Program-made: the position numbers and the translations under genes
Assembly (NCBI GenBank): GCA_947471745.1
Contig: CANJKZ010001146.1
Location: 1,886,501 to 1,950,500, forward strand
Length of the DNA stretch: 64,000 nucleotides
Source: Closterium sp. Naga37s-1
Lineage: Eukaryota > Streptophyta > Zygnematophyceae > Desmidiales > Closteriaceae
Direction of reading: 5' to 3'
Notes under the pieces: generated by a model
What the model was told of the DNA's origin: nothing
Seen by the model: only the letters and a program-made list of their open reading frames with translations
The model's database searches: none
Shown here: piece after piece, positions 53,314 to 64,000 of the stretch
How the letters are laid out: every line of letters begins with the position of its first letter
How positions within the stretch are numbered: the stretch's first letter is position 1

Positions 53314-54311
53314 TGTTAAGTCCTGGCCTGTGGGCCCCACTTGCTTCCGCTGCCTTCCTGTCTGTCGCGCGCCCCGTGGCGCGCGACGCTTTTTTCTTCC
53401 CGCCACGCGGTCGGGGCGCATGGCGGTTTTCTGCCCGCCGTGTGCCCTGGGGCGCGCGGCGGTTTTCTACATGGCGCGCCCCCCCGGTCGACCCTCGCGT
53501 CGCCCCCAGGGACCAGCGCGCTGCCCCCCATTGCCCGTCGCGGCGCCTTGGGGGCCCTCGCGCGGCCCCTCCTGTCACCCGTCGAGCCGCCCTTGGGGGC
53601 CCGTGCGCGGCCCCCCTCCCGTCACCCGCCGTGGCGCCCTCGGAGGGCCCGCGCCCTGCTCCTTCGTGGCGCCCAGGAGACCCCCCCGCCGCCTCCCTTT
53701 CCCTCCGTGAACCGCCCCTGCTGCTTCCCGCGCTCCTGCCTGCGTTAGGGTTTGGGGGTGGCGGGCATGGGGGTGACCGGTGTGGGTAACCTGCAGCTCC
53801 TCCTCCTCCTCCGTCTCCCACTGCTGCAGCTGCCGCTGAGGGGGGTGGGTGTGTGGGAGCCGAGGGTTTGGGGTTTAAGGGGGGTGCCGTGGGAGTGGAG
53901 CTAGGGTTTCAGCAGAGGGTGTGTGAGAGGGGTGTGGGACGGTCGGAGGAGGTTGAGCGGAGGCTGCTGTCTTGTCGTCCGCAGCACCTGTAGTCCGGGG
54001 CGCTGTCCTGGTAGCCCAGAGAGCCTGCTGCGCCTGTCGCCCGTGGGTCCGTTGCTCCTGCCGCTCTTCGTAGCCGCCGAGCCAGTTACTCCAGTAGTCC
54101 GGGGCGCTGTCCCGGTAGCCACTGTGCCAGCCGCTCCTGTTGCCCGTGTGTCTGCAGCTTCAGCCGTCGCCTCCTATCTCCTTTCCTCTTACAGTCCCAC
54201 CTCCTCCTCCTCAATTGCCCTTTGTGAATGCCTCTAGCCTTGCTTGTCCTTGTGAACCTGCTCTATGCCTGCTTGCTGTGCTGATTATACCCCACTTTGA
54301 CTATGTGGGTG
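53314..54311. other. GC-rich interior of element F
   Basis: This is about 1 kb with no recognised protein domain. It has GGCGCGCGACG/CCCTTGGGGGCCC-like GC-rich text at 53340-53690 and TCCGGGGCGCTGTCC repeats (53993 and 54099). It resembles in style, not in clear sequence, the interior of element C and the copia leaders. Open frames on both strands here are composition artefacts. Confidence 0.5.
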
Positions 54312-54491
54312 TGTCAGAATGTTATAATTGTCTAGCCTGCAGTGAGGTACTCTATAGCGAGTACAACCCAATTAGGGTTTCCTATATGTATGCCAACTGC
54401 TGCTAGTGCAAACCACTCCTTTGCTCATTTCTCGCTTGCCTAGCTAGGTAAACCCTAGCTATGGCTCCTTACTCTCGCTACTATTCTGACA
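54312..54491 (+). repeat. 3' LTR of element F
   Basis: 180 bp, preceded by purine-rich TATGTGGGTG and followed by target duplication TGCAC. Confidence 0.93.
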
Positions 54492-55189
54492 TGCACCATT
54501 TTCTCTATACATGTGCGTTAGATACCTTTCAAACCTTCTTAGTTCACTAGATTAACATACTTCCTACCTTCTGATCGAGTGAGACCGCTAGATTCCCTGT
54601 ACTTTGCGAGACCTGAGCGTTTCCGTTCTCCTTGGCACTTGCACTCTAAGTTCCCATACCGACCGGCCTGGCCATTGCACCATTTGCTCTATACATGTGC
54701 GTTAGATACCTTCCAAACCCTTCTAGTTCACTAGATTAATATATTTTCTACCTCCTGTTTGATTGAGACCGCTAGATTCCCGGTACTTTACGAGATCTGA
54801 GCGTTTCCGTTCTCCTTGGCACTTGCACTCCAAGTTCCATACCGAACTGTCTGGTCAATGCACCATTTTCTCTATACATGTGCGTTAGATATATTTCAAA
54901 CCTTATTAGTTCACTAGATTAATATATTTCCCACCTTTTGATCGAGTGAGACCGCTAGGTTCCATGTACTTGGTGAGATTTGAGTGTTTCCGTTCTCCTG
55001 GCCCCACTTGCACTATAAGTGCGCATGCCGGCCAGACTGGCCGATGCACCATTTTCTCTATACATGTGCGTTAGATACCTAGCCCTTCTAGTTCACTAGA
55101 TTAATATATTTCCTACCTCTGTTTGAGTGTGACCGCTAGACTCCCTGTACTTTGCGAGATCTAAGCGCTTCCGTTCTCCCTGACACTTG
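54492..55189. repeat. 182-187-bp satellite, middle segment
   Basis: Three full monomers and one broken monomer continue the satellite interrupted by element F. Starts are at about 54492, 54675, 54858 and 55044. The monomer at 54858 is of the GCCGGCCAGACTGGCC subtype. The segment ends with copia B inserted at CACTTG. Confidence 0.95.
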
Positions 55190-55321
55190 TGTCAAACTAT
55201 TGTAATGTTCATATTGTGTAGGCTGTAGTAAGGTAGCCCATAAGGGGTACAACCCAAATAGGGTTAGTACTTGTGCCCACTTTCATCTCAGTTCATTCAT
55301 TCTCGTTCAGTATTCTTGACA
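55190..55321 (+). repeat. 5' LTR of copia B
   Basis: 132 bp, TGTCAAACTATTGTAATG to CAGTATTCTTGACA, with TG...CA ends. Confidence 0.95.
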
Positions 55322-55335
55322 TGGTTTCAGAGCAG
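55322..55335 (+). other. Primer-binding site of copia B
   Basis: TGGTTTCAGAGCAG follows the LTR directly and is one base off the initiator tRNA-Met-type site TGGTATCAGAGC. Confidence 0.75.
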
Positions 55336-56100
55336 GTTCTGTTCGAGGACCGTTTTTTAAGGGCCCACCAAATAGTTCCCTGCCCGTAGCGCGTTACCCT
55401 GCTCGTAGCGCCCTACCCTACTCGTCGCGCTGGCCCACCAATCGCGCTGCCCGGCGCTGCCCGCGCGTTGCCCTGTTGGCTGCCGCGCCGCCCTGCCCTG
55501 CCCGTTGTGCCGCCCTACTGGCCGCGCTATGCCCTGACCTTCCCGTCGCGCCGCCCTGCCAGTTGCGCACTGCCCTGCCCTGCCCGTCTCGCCGCCCTGC
55601 TGGTCGCGCGCCGCCCTTTGCAGCCCGTGCGCCGCCCTTTGCAGCCCACGCGCCGCCCTTTGCAGCCCGCGCGCCGCCCTTTGCAGCCCGCGCGCCGCAC
55701 AGCTGCTTGCGCGCCGCCCTTTGCAGCCCGCGTGCCGCCTTGCTGCCAGCGCGCCGCTCGTCGCTGCGCCGCCCTGCCCTACCCGCGCGCCGCTCGCCGC
55801 CGCGCCGCCCTGCCCTGCTCGCGCGCCGCTCGCCGCCGTGCCGCCCTGCCCTGCCTGCTCGCCGCTCGCCGCCGCGCCGCCCTGCCCTGCCCGCGCGCCG
55901 CTCGCCGCCGCGCCACCCTGGCCTGCTAGTGCGCCGCCCTGCCCTGCCCTGCCTGCGTGCCGCCCTGCTGGCCGCAGCCCTGCCGCTGCCCTACCCTGCC
56001 AGTTGCGCCACCCTGCCCTAGCCGTGCGCCGCCCTGCCCGTCGCGCCGTCCTTGCTTGCGTGCTGCCTTGCTGCGCACGCGCCACCCTGCTCTGCTGGCT
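55336..56100 (+). other. Leader of copia B with short GC-rich repeats
   Basis: Degenerate repeats of GCCCGCGCGCCGCCCTTTGC (55616-55700) and CGCGCGCCGCTCGCCGCCGC (55780-55920) fill the leader before the gag ATG at 56101. Open frames on both strands here are due to composition. Confidence 0.65.
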
Positions 56101-57361
56101 ATGGCTACTCTCAGCGTCCTCACGTTCGATCATGAGGGCCGTCCGATCGAGTTCGATGCGTGGCTCGATGATCTGCAGCTGTACCTACTGAGCGATTCTA
56201 GAGACGGCGTTTCGTTTTTTGACCTCACGTCTGGAGCCTCTCTCGCCCCTCCCGACACAGCTGAAAGTGCGACTCGCTCACAGTGGCTTACTCGTGACGC
56301 TGCTGCTCGCCTAGCCGTTTGCAACCACTTGCCGTTAGCCGAACGCGCTCACTTTGGCCAGCTTAAGACTGCTAGAGCCCTGTATGACGCTGTACTCGCT
56401 CGTTAATCCTCCCCGGCCACTGCTGCTCTAGGCCGCCTTATACTGCCCTACCTTTTTCCCGAGCTGTCCGCCTTTGCCACAGTTGCCGACCTCATCACTC
56501 ACCTTCGCACTAGTGACACACGCTACCGCGCCGCACTTCCCACCGAGTTTCTCGCCAAGACCCCCCTCCTCCCCCCCCCCCATCTACATCGCTCTCTACT
56601 TCATTGTCACCCGCCTCCCTGACTCCTTAGTGCAGTCAAGGACCTCTTTCTCGCCATTGACCCCACGGACCTTATTGTCGACCTACTCGAGAAGCACCTC
56701 CTTGCTGCTGAGGCTAGCATAGTCGCTGTAGGTGCTGCTCGTGGCACTCCTCGCACTCCCTCCTTTGAGGGGTGTTCCTCCTCCCCCCTTGTCCCCTCAG
56801 TCGCTTCTGCTGCTGCTGTTGACTTCCTTCGTGCTGAGGAGGTCGGCACTGCGTCTGCTCCTAGTGGGAGGCGCCGTGGCGGCAAGGGCAAGGGAGGCAA
56901 GGGTGGTGGGGGTGGCAGCGGTGGAGGCGGTGGTGGGGGCGGTGGAGGCGGCAGTGGTGGCGGAGGGAGTGGTGGTTGGGGTGGAGGCGTTGGTGGCGGC
57001 GGTGGTGGCGGCAGTGGGAGTGGTGGTGGCGGCAGTGGTGGCGGCAGTGGGAGTGGTGGCGGCGGCAGTGGTGGGCAGCCGGGGTGGTACCGGTCAGAGG
57101 GGAGGTTCTGGCGGTGGTCAGAGGCAGCAGCAGCAGCGTCAGCGTGAGGCCCTTACGCCCTAGGAGCTTCGTGAGTGGTTTGCTCAGCGTGGGGCGTCTG
57201 GGGGTAGTGTTCGCTACCAGTACGTCATTCGCACAGGTGACCGCGCTGGTCAGACATGCGGGACAGTTAGTCACACCCACTCCCGTCTTGACGAGGCCTG
57301 GCGCACAGAGTTTCCCGACGCGACTGAGTTCCCCCGCTGGCTAGAGCTGCTTAGGCAGGGT
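56101..57361 (+). pseudogene. gag of copia B (several stops and shifts)
   Basis: It starts MATLSVLTFDHEGRPIEFDA at 56101 and shows WLDDLQLYLL and AERAHFGQLKTARALYDAVL. TAA at 56404 replaces the Tyr codon of copia A. A frame change occurs in the C-rich run near 56570, at the same gag position as in copia A, and another near 56635. A Gly-rich linker is coded at about 56890-57085 and a stop lies near 57161. The same zinc-finger-like end follows (YVIRTGDRAGQTCGTVSH), then AWRTEFPDATEFPRWLELLR, which reads into the protease frame. Confidence 0.85.
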
Positions 57362-58993
57362 GTGGATATATTTGCTCTTGACTATGATGCTATCCTTGCT
57401 GCCATGTATGCATTGACTGTTAGTGCTGAGGGTGACTGTTACCTGTGTGTGCCGCCCGACCCAGGTATAGAGGCTGCTGCTCTAGGTGCTAGTGAGTCTG
57501 CTCTCTCTGGTACTGCGCCTGCTGAGGCCTTGCACACCTTCACGCTTGACTCAGGTGCTTCCCGCTGTTTCTTTCGCGACAGTACCACAGTCACACCACT
57601 CCCTGCACTCGTTGCTGTCAGACTGGCTGACCCCTCAGGCGGCCCAGTTCTTGCCCGTTCCTCCACTGTTCTTCCGTGTCCGGCGGTTCCGTCCGGCTCA
57701 CTCTCAGTTCTTCACCTCCCCTCGTTCTCTACGAACTTGGTGAGTACTGCTGCCCTCCAGGATGCGATGGTCACTACCACCACTCCTGGGGGTCAGCGTG
57801 TGTCGATCTGCACGTGTACACGGACGGGCCGTCACCTGGCCACGTTCACCCGTCGGCCTGGGTCGAGTCTGTACACACTGACTACTGAGCCTCCTCAGGT
57901 AGCTGCGTCTGCGTCCGCGTCAGGTCAGCTAGCAGCCCCCTGCTCGTGTCGCCTCCTATCGCACCAGACTCTCCTTTGGCACCACCGCATTGGTCACCCC
58001 TCCCTGCCACGCCTCCGTGGCATGCACTCCCGCCTCCTTGTCTCTGGTCTTCCCAGGTCTTTGCCTCCCCTCCCACCCTCGCCTGCCCCTCCCTGCCTTC
58101 CCTGTGTCGAGGGGCAGCAGCGCGCCGCTCCTCACTCCTCCTCGTTTTCCCCGATGACTGCTCCCCTGCAGACTCTCCACATGGACGTGTGGGGCCCAGC
58201 CCGCGTCCGTGGACAGGGCCGAGAGCGCTACTTTCTGCTGGTTGTTGACGACTACTCGCGTTACACCACGGTCTTCCCCTTGCGCAGCAAGGGGGAGGTC
58301 CCTGATTTTTTTATCCCTTGGATCCGCGCTGTCCGTCTCCAGCTCTGCGAGCGGTTCCACGAGGACCTTCCTGTCCTGTGTCCGCACTCTGACAGAGGTG
58401 GTGAGTTTGCCTCCGACCTCTTGCGGGACTTATGTTGTTGGGAGGGCATTCGCCAGTCGTTCACGCTTCTGGCCTCTCCGCAGCAGAATGGGGTTGCTGA
58501 GCGCCGCATTGGCTTAGTCATGGAGGTCGCTCGTACCTCCATGATCCATGCGGCTGCTCCTCATTTTCTGTGGCCGTTTGCGGTCCGGTACGCTGCGCAT
58601 CAGCTCAACCTCTGGCCCCATGTCTCCTTGCCGGAGACCTCGCCTACACTGCATTGGACGGGGAAGGTTGGCGATGCGTCGGTGTTCCGGGTCTGGGGCT
58701 CTCGTGCCTTTGTCCGCGATACTTCCGTGGACAAGCTCTCCTCCCGCGCCATTCCCTGTGTCTTCCTTGGCTTTCCCCCTGACGCGCCTGGCTGGCAGTT
58801 TTACCACCCCACCTCGCGCCGTGTCCTGCCCTCTCAGGACGTCACGTTTGACGGGTCGGTTCCCTTTTACCGTCTCTTCCCCTACCGCACTGCCCCTCTC
58901 CCCCCCCCCCGCCGCTCTTCCTTGCACCAGGTCCTCCTCCGGTATACCCCCTCCCCCCTCAGGGTCCTGCTCCCTCAGGTGTGTCTCAGGTAG
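57362..58993 (+). pseudogene. Protease and integrase of copia B
   Basis: An open stretch of 543 codons carries CYLCVPPDPGIEAAALGAS, protease LDSGASRCFFRD, pre-integrase LLWHHRIGHPSLPRL with CLPCVEGQQ, and integrase HMDVWGPARV, LVVDDYSRYTTVFPLR, PHSDRGGEFASDLL, SPQQNGVAERRIGLVMEVAR and PCVFLGFPPDAPGWQ. The frame changes at the C-rich run near 58900-58910 into the linker/RT frame. Catalytic residues appear intact, but the segment is cut off from gag and RT. Confidence 0.9.
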
Positions 58994-61900
58994 ACCCTGT
59001 CGAGCCTGTCGAGGTCGCTGTCGATTCTGGTGCTGCTGGGGGTGGTGGTGCTGGGGGTGGTGCTGCTAGGGGTGCTGTGTCTGGGGGTGCTGAGCCTGAG
59101 CGTGCGGGGCCTGGGGGTGCTGAGCCTGGGGTTGCTGAGTCTGAGGGTGCGAAGCCTGGGGGTGCTGAGCCTGATGGTGCTGAGCCTGGGGGTGCTGAGC
59201 CTAAGCGTGCTGAGCCTGGAGGTAGTTTGTCTGCTGGAGGTCCTACGGGTGCCTCGTCACGGCGGGAGCCTCTCTCTCCACCGCAGCTGCGCGAGTGGTT
59301 TGCTCGGCGCACCCGCCTTTGGAGTGGCGCTGCTGGAGCTGGGGGGCCTGCAGCTGGAGGCCCTGGAGCTGGAGGCACTGGAGCTGCTGGTCCTGGAGTT
59401 GCTGGTGCTGCTGGTCCCGGAGGTGCTCGTACTGGAGGTACCGGAGCTGCTGGAGCTGGTGGTACTGCAGGCGCTGGAGCTGGAGACCCTGGAGCTGGAG
59501 GCGCTGGAGCTGGAGGTACCGGAGGTGCTGGAGCTGCTGGTGCTGGAGGTGCTGGAGCCGCTGGTCCCGGAGGTGCTCGTACTGGAGGTGCAGGAGCTGC
59601 TGGAGCTGGAGGTGCTGCAAGTATTGGAGCTGGAGGCGCTGGAGCTGGAGGTAGCGGAGGTGCTGGAGCTGCTGGTCCTGGAGGTGCTGGAGGTGCTGGA
59701 GCCGCTGGTCCCGGAGGTGCTCGTACTGGAGGTACTGGAGCTGCTGGAGCTGGTGGTGCTGCAAGCGTTGGAGCTGGAGACCCTGGAGCTGGAGACCCTG
59801 GAGCTGGAGGTGCTGGCCCTGGGGGTGCTGGTGCTGTCGGTGCTGGTTTTGGAGGCACTGTGTGGCTGCGACCGTACTTCGTTCCACTGCTTCAGCAGGT
59901 TCTTGGTCTTCCGTCTTCTACTGGCCTTACTCCTCCCTTACTGTGTCCACCGCCTGACCAGTCGCAGCCGCAGTTACAGCCAGCCTCCCCACTGCCTTCT
60001 CCTTCTCCTTACACTGAGCAGACAGACTCTCTTACCGAGCATCGTGAGCCTGCGTCTCCTCCTGCGTCGCCTGTTCGCGCTGTTCGCACTGGTCGCCGTG
60101 TTCCTCGTCAGCGTCCTCATCCTGTCCCTGGCACGCACCCTATGGCACGTCGTCCTTCCTCTGTTCCACAGCGTGTCCCTCTGCCGTCTCCTCCTGCGTC
60201 ATCTCTTCCTGACGTTCTAGACCCTGCGTCCGACCTTGCTCGTGCTGTCAGTCCTACTGTCACACGTCTTCTAGCCACTGTTGTCACTGACCCTTCGTTT
60301 GAGTCCACTGCTGCGTCTGCCCTAGTTGCTGAGCTTGTTGACTTTGCTGCCGCCTGTCGTCTCGACTACGCCGCTAGTCTTGTTGCTGACTCTGAGTCTG
60401 ACTGTCCTCCGTCCGTCGGGGGTGAGTGTGCTCTTGGCACGGACGTCCTTGAGGACAGGCAGGAGGACTTTGAGTGTTTTGCAGCTGCTGTACCTCATCT
60501 CGTGTCCATGCTGATTGCACATGAGGGAGACCCAGATGCACCAGACATCCCGACCCCGCGCTCTTATGCAGAGGCGATAGAGGGTCCCTACTCCTCTCAA
60601 TGGCAGACAGCCATGGACGCAGAGATGGCATCTTGGAAGTCCACAGGCACTTACGTCGACGCAGTTCCCCCTCCGGGGGCGAACATAGTCGATGGCATGT
60701 GTATTTTCAGGGTGAAGCGGCCGCTGGGTCCTCCGCCTGTCTTCAAGGCGCGTTACGTTGCACGAGGCTTCAGTCAGCGACAGAGAGTTGACTTCTTCTA
60801 GACCTTCTCCCCTACCCCAAAGATGACCGCTCTTCGGGTGCTGCTGCACGTCGCCGCTCAGCGTGACTACGAGCTTCACTCTCTTGACTTCAGCACAACT
60901 TTCTTACAGGGCAGCCTGCACGAGGAGATCTGGCTGCGCCGCCCACCTGGCTTTACTGGGTCGTTTCCTGCAGGTACCCAGTGGAGCCTCCGGCGGCCAG
61001 TCTACGATCTCCGACAGGTGCCTCGCGAGTGGCACGATACGCCGAGGACGACGCTTGCGGCTCTTGGGTTTGCTCCTTCGACTGCTGACCCGTCGCTGTT
61101 TCTACGCACCGACACTTCGCTGCCGCCGTTCTACATCCTCGTGTACGTCGACGACTTGGTCTTTGCCACTGCTGACACTGAGGGACTGGCCCACGTGATG
61201 TCGGAGCTGCAGAAGAGACACACGTGCACAGACCTGGGTGAGCTGCGCAGCTATCTTGGCTTGCAGATCACACGGGACAGAGCACGGCACACCATTACAT
61301 TGACTCCGTCACACATGGTGCAGCAGGTTCTTCAGCGCTTCTGCTTCCAGTACTCCTCGCCACAGTCCACTCCTCCGCCTACCGGTCACTCGCTCTCAGC
61401 TCCACCTTCGGACGAGTCCGTAGAGCCGAGTGGCCCGTATCCAGAGCTTGTCGGCTGCCTCATGTACCTGATGACCTGCACTCGACCTGACCTTGCCTAC
61501 CCTCTTAGCATCCTGGCACGCTACGTTGCGCCCAGGAGACACCGACCAGAGAACTGGGAGGCAGCTAAGAGGGTGTTGCGCTACTTGCGCAGTACGTCGG
61601 GCATGGGGCTCGTGCTTGGAGGACGGGGTCCAGTTGTCCTCACTGGACACGCAGACGCGTCTTGGGTTGACGTCTTGGCTACGCAGCAATCGTCACAGGG
61701 TTACACTTTTAGCCTTGGCTCCGGCTCTGTTTCTTGGCGGTCTACCCGCTCGTCTTCTGTTCTCAGTTCCAGTTGTGAGGCTGAGATCTATGCAGGGGCC
61801 ATGGCTGCACAAGAGTTACGCTGGCTCACCTACCTGCTGACCGACTTGGGAGAGCCGCCTCGTTCTCCTCCAGTTCTGTACGTCGACAACAAGGCCATAA

Positions 61901-62127
61901 TTGCCTTGTGTCAGGAGCACAGACTGGAGCACAGGACGAAGCACATCGCTCTGCGTTACTTCCTTGCTCGAGAGTTGCAGCAGCGTGGTCAGCTTCGTGT
62001 TGCTTACGTGGCCTCTCGGGCCAACACTGCTGATATATTCACCAAGGCACTTCAGCCTTGTGATCATCAGCGCTTCTGTACTGTTTTAGGCCTTGTGCCT
62101 ACGTGGTCTCACTTGCTCACTTCGTGA
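58981..62127 (+). pseudogene. Linker, reverse transcriptase and RNase H of copia B (one stop)
   Basis: [20 protein letters not shown] opens a long linker: [17 protein letters not shown] repeats to about 59250, then Gly/Ala repeats at about 59330-59860. The RT follows (AEMASWKSTGTYVDAVPPPG, FKARYVARGFSQRQ). TAG at 60799-60801 replaces the Gln codon present in copia A. The rest is open to 62127: LDFSTTFLQGSLHEEIWL, catalytic YVDD at 61144-61155, RNase H HADASWVDVLATQQSSQGYT, SSSCEAEIYAGAM, YVDNKAIIALCQEHR and ANTADIFTKAL. Apart from the one stop, RT and RNase H look complete. Confidence 0.9.
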
Positions 62128-62347
62128 CTTTGCTTGAACTGTGATCTATATACTTATACCTCCATGCTTCCACTTGCTTGGTTTTGATCACTATACTGTT
62201 TGTTCTCCATTATAAAACTCCGCTTGTGAACTGGCCTTGTGGCCATTTGCTTGTGCTCAGAGTGTGTGGTGACTTCGTGATCCACCCTGAGCTTGCTTTG
62301 CTTTCCTTGACTAGTCTTGTGACCTCTTGTTCTCCCCCACTTTGCCT

Positions 62348-62356
62348 ATGGGGGTG
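62348..62356 (+). other. Polypurine tract of copia B
   Basis: ATGGGGGTG lies directly before the 3' LTR, identical to that of copia A. Confidence 0.65.
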
Positions 62357-62487
62357 TGTCAAACTATTGTAATGTTCATATTGTGTAGGCTGTAGTGGGG
62401 TAGCCCATAAGAGGTACACCCAATTAGGGTTAGTACTTGTACCCACTTTCATCTTAGTTCATTCATTCTCGTTCAGTATTCTTGACA
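62357..62487 (+). repeat. 3' LTR of copia B
   Basis: 131 bp, differing from the 5' LTR by only a few substitutions and a 1-bp indel, followed by target duplication ACTTG. Confidence 0.95.
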
Positions 62488-64000
62488 ACTTGCACTCTAA
62501 GTTCCCATACCGACCTGCCTGAACAATGCACCATATTCTCTATACATGTGCGTTAGATACCTTTCAAACCTTATTAGTTCACTAGATTAATATATTTACT
62601 ACCTTCTGATCGGTTGAGAACGCTAGATTCCCTGTACTTTGCGAGATCTGAGCGTTTCCGTTTTCCTTGGCACTTGCACTCTAAGTTCCCATACTGACCT
62701 GCCTGGCCAATGCACCATTTTCTTTATACATGTGCCTTAGATAAATATATTCCCCACATTCTGATCGAGTGAGACCGCTAGATTCCCTTTACTTTGTGAG
62801 ATTTGAGCGTTTCCGTTCTCCCTGCCCCCATTTGCACTATAAATGAGCATGCCGGCCAGACTGACTGATGCACCATTTTCTCTATACATGTGCGTTAGAT
62901 ACATTTCAAACCCTTCTAGTTCACTAGATAAATATATTTCCTACCTTCTGTTTGCGTGGGACCACTAGATTCCAAGTACTTTGAGAGATCTGGGCGCTTC
63001 CGTTCTCCCTGACCCTTGCACTCTGAGTTCCCATACCGACATGCCTGAACAATGCACCATTTTCTCTATACATGTACGTTAGATACCTTTCAAACCGTTC
63101 TAGTTCACTAGATTAATGTATTTCCTACCTTCTATTTGAGTGACACCACTAGAATCCCTGTACTTTGTGAGACCTGAGCGCTTCCGTTCTCCGTGACACT
63201 TGCACTCTAAGATCCCATACCGACCTGCCTGAACTATGCACCATTCTCTATACATGTGCGCTAGATACTTTTCAAACCTTGTTAGTTCACTGAATTAATA
63301 TATTTCCTACCTTCTGATCGAGTGAGACCGCTAGATTCCTGTACTTTGCGAGATCTGAGCGTTTCCGTTCTCCCTGACACATGCACTCTAAGATCCCATA
63401 CCGACCTGCCAACAATGCACCATTTTCTCTATACATGTGCGTTAGATACCTTTCAAACCGTTCTAGTTCACTAGATTAATATACTTCCTTCCTTCTGATC
63501 GAGTGAGACCGTTAAATTCCCTGTATTTTGCGAGATTCGGGCGCTTCCGTTCTCCGTGACACTTGCACTCTAAGTTCCCATACCGACCTGCCAGGCAAAT
63601 GCACCATTTTCTATATACATGTGCGCTAGATACCTTTCAAACCGTTCTAGTTCACTAGATTAATATATTTCCTACCTTCTGTTTGAGTGAGACCACTAGA
63701 TTCCCTGTAGTTTGCGAGATCCGAGCGCTTCCGTTCTCCCTGACACTTGCCCTCTAAGTTCTCATACTGACCTGCCAACAATGCACCATTTTCTCCATGT
63801 GCGTTAGATACCTTTCAAACCTTGTTAGTTCACTAGATTATTATATTTCCTATTTTCTGATTGAGTGAGACCGCTAGATTCCCTGTACTTTGCGAGATCT
63901 GAGCGTTTCCGTTCTCCTTGGCACTTGCACTCTAAGTTCCCATACCGACCTGCCTGGCCAATGCACCATTTTCTCTATACATGTGCATTAGATACCTTCC
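62488..64000. repeat. 182-187-bp satellite, right segment (to window edge)
   Basis: About eight monomers continue the same array, with starts near 62523, 62708, 62870, 63055, 63236, 63415, 63599, 63780 and 63960. The monomer at 62708 is short by about 24 bp and of the GCCGGCCAGACTG subtype. Lengths otherwise stay near 177-186 bp. The array runs off the right edge. Confidence 0.95.

Larger units (their letters stand above)
53121..54491 (+). mobile_element. Non-autonomous LTR retrotransposon F (TRIM-like, 1.37 kb)
   Basis: Two nearly identical 180-bp LTRs (53121-53300 and 54312-54491) have TGTCAGAATGTTATAATTG starts and TATTCTGACA ends; I see one difference (TGTGG versus TGAGG). A perfect target duplication TGCAC occurs at 53116-53120 and 54492-54496, inside a satellite monomer. 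TGGCATCAGAG after the 5' LTR is a primer-binding site close to the initiator-Met type. The 1011-bp interior is GC-rich, with no gag or pol similarity. Near-identical LTRs mean a recent insertion, driven in trans. Confidence 0.93.
55190..62487 (+). mobile_element. Ty1/copia retrotransposon B (7.3 kb), decayed
   Basis: LTRs are 55190-55321 and 62357-62487. A perfect 5-bp target duplication ACTTG (55185-55189 and 62488-62492) lies within the satellite word CACTTGCACTC. The element is related to copia A throughout (same gag, Gly-rich linker, integrase, Gly/Ala-rich linker and RT) and to fragment D, whose LTR is closest. It carries several stops and frame changes (56404, about 56570, about 56635, about 57161, about 58905, 60799), so it is not autonomous as read. 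Confidence 0.95.

Noticed and set aside
53270..53821. Pro/Arg-rich open frames inside element F
   Set aside because: Overlapping frames on both strands differ in content and show no gag or pol motif; this is explained by high GC.
59243..59887. Leu/Gln-rich frames over the copia B linker
   Set aside because: They are alternative-frame readings of the Gly/Ala-coding tandem repeat.

Overview
The window looks like nuclear DNA of a streptophyte, most likely a GC-rich charophyte-grade green alga. The pointers are plant-type NOP56 and DPM3 genes with many short C/T-rich introns, an interstitial plant-type telomere repeat (TTTAGGG)4, several Ty1/copia and Ty3/gypsy retrotransposons, and a gypsy polyprotein carrying a DNMT3-like cytosine methyltransferase domain. 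I recall such a fusion being reported from charophytes and dinoflagellates. I cannot name the species from sequence alone.

Left part (1-31830), three host genes and two giant minisatellites. Positions 1-7751 are an array of a 21-bp unit (about 369 copies, running off the left edge). Next comes the minus-strand DPM3 gene (first two coding exons, 8510-8043), a divergent intergenic region (8511-9373), and NOP56 on the plus strand (8 coding exons, 9374-12464, 513 aa; exon 1 codes only the initiator ATG). A third plus-strand gene (8 exons, 12877-31744, 969 aa predicted) encodes a type II membrane protein with a glycosyltransferase-like C-terminal region. Its fifth intron is 14.27 kb and is almost wholly a 22-bp minisatellite of about 638 copies (14861-28898). 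Exon phases match across this intron. The 21-bp array probably lies in the equivalent position of DPM3 (intron 2), so two neighbouring genes appear to carry giant GT-rich minisatellite introns.

Middle part (31831-43515), nested transposons resolved by target duplications. An inverted, truncated copia 3' end (D) was hit by a small LTR element (C, 32090-34327) and by a DNA element with TA target duplication (34368-43236). That DNA element was in turn hit by copia A (34417-42818, TSD CGCTT). Copia A carries a 1098-bp tandem duplication of its RT/RNase H end.

Right part (43516-64000). A tRNA-Glu-like 5' half and (TTTAGGG)4 sit on the broken end of a minus-strand gypsy polyprotein (43770-49208). 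Its order is RS/RGG-like repeats, gag, three zinc knuckles, a protease with Asp changed to Asn, the DNMT3-like domain, and RT. A truncated copia (E, 49354-52004) follows. From 52005 to the right edge runs a 182-187-bp satellite, interrupted by non-autonomous LTR element F (53121-54491, TSD TGCAC) and copia B (55190-62487, TSD ACTTG). The rightmost 12 kb is therefore a satellite array invaded by retrotransposons, as in pericentromeric or other heterochromatic DNA.

The most noteworthy system is the methyltransferase-bearing gypsy polyprotein; the next is the pair of giant intronic minisatellites.
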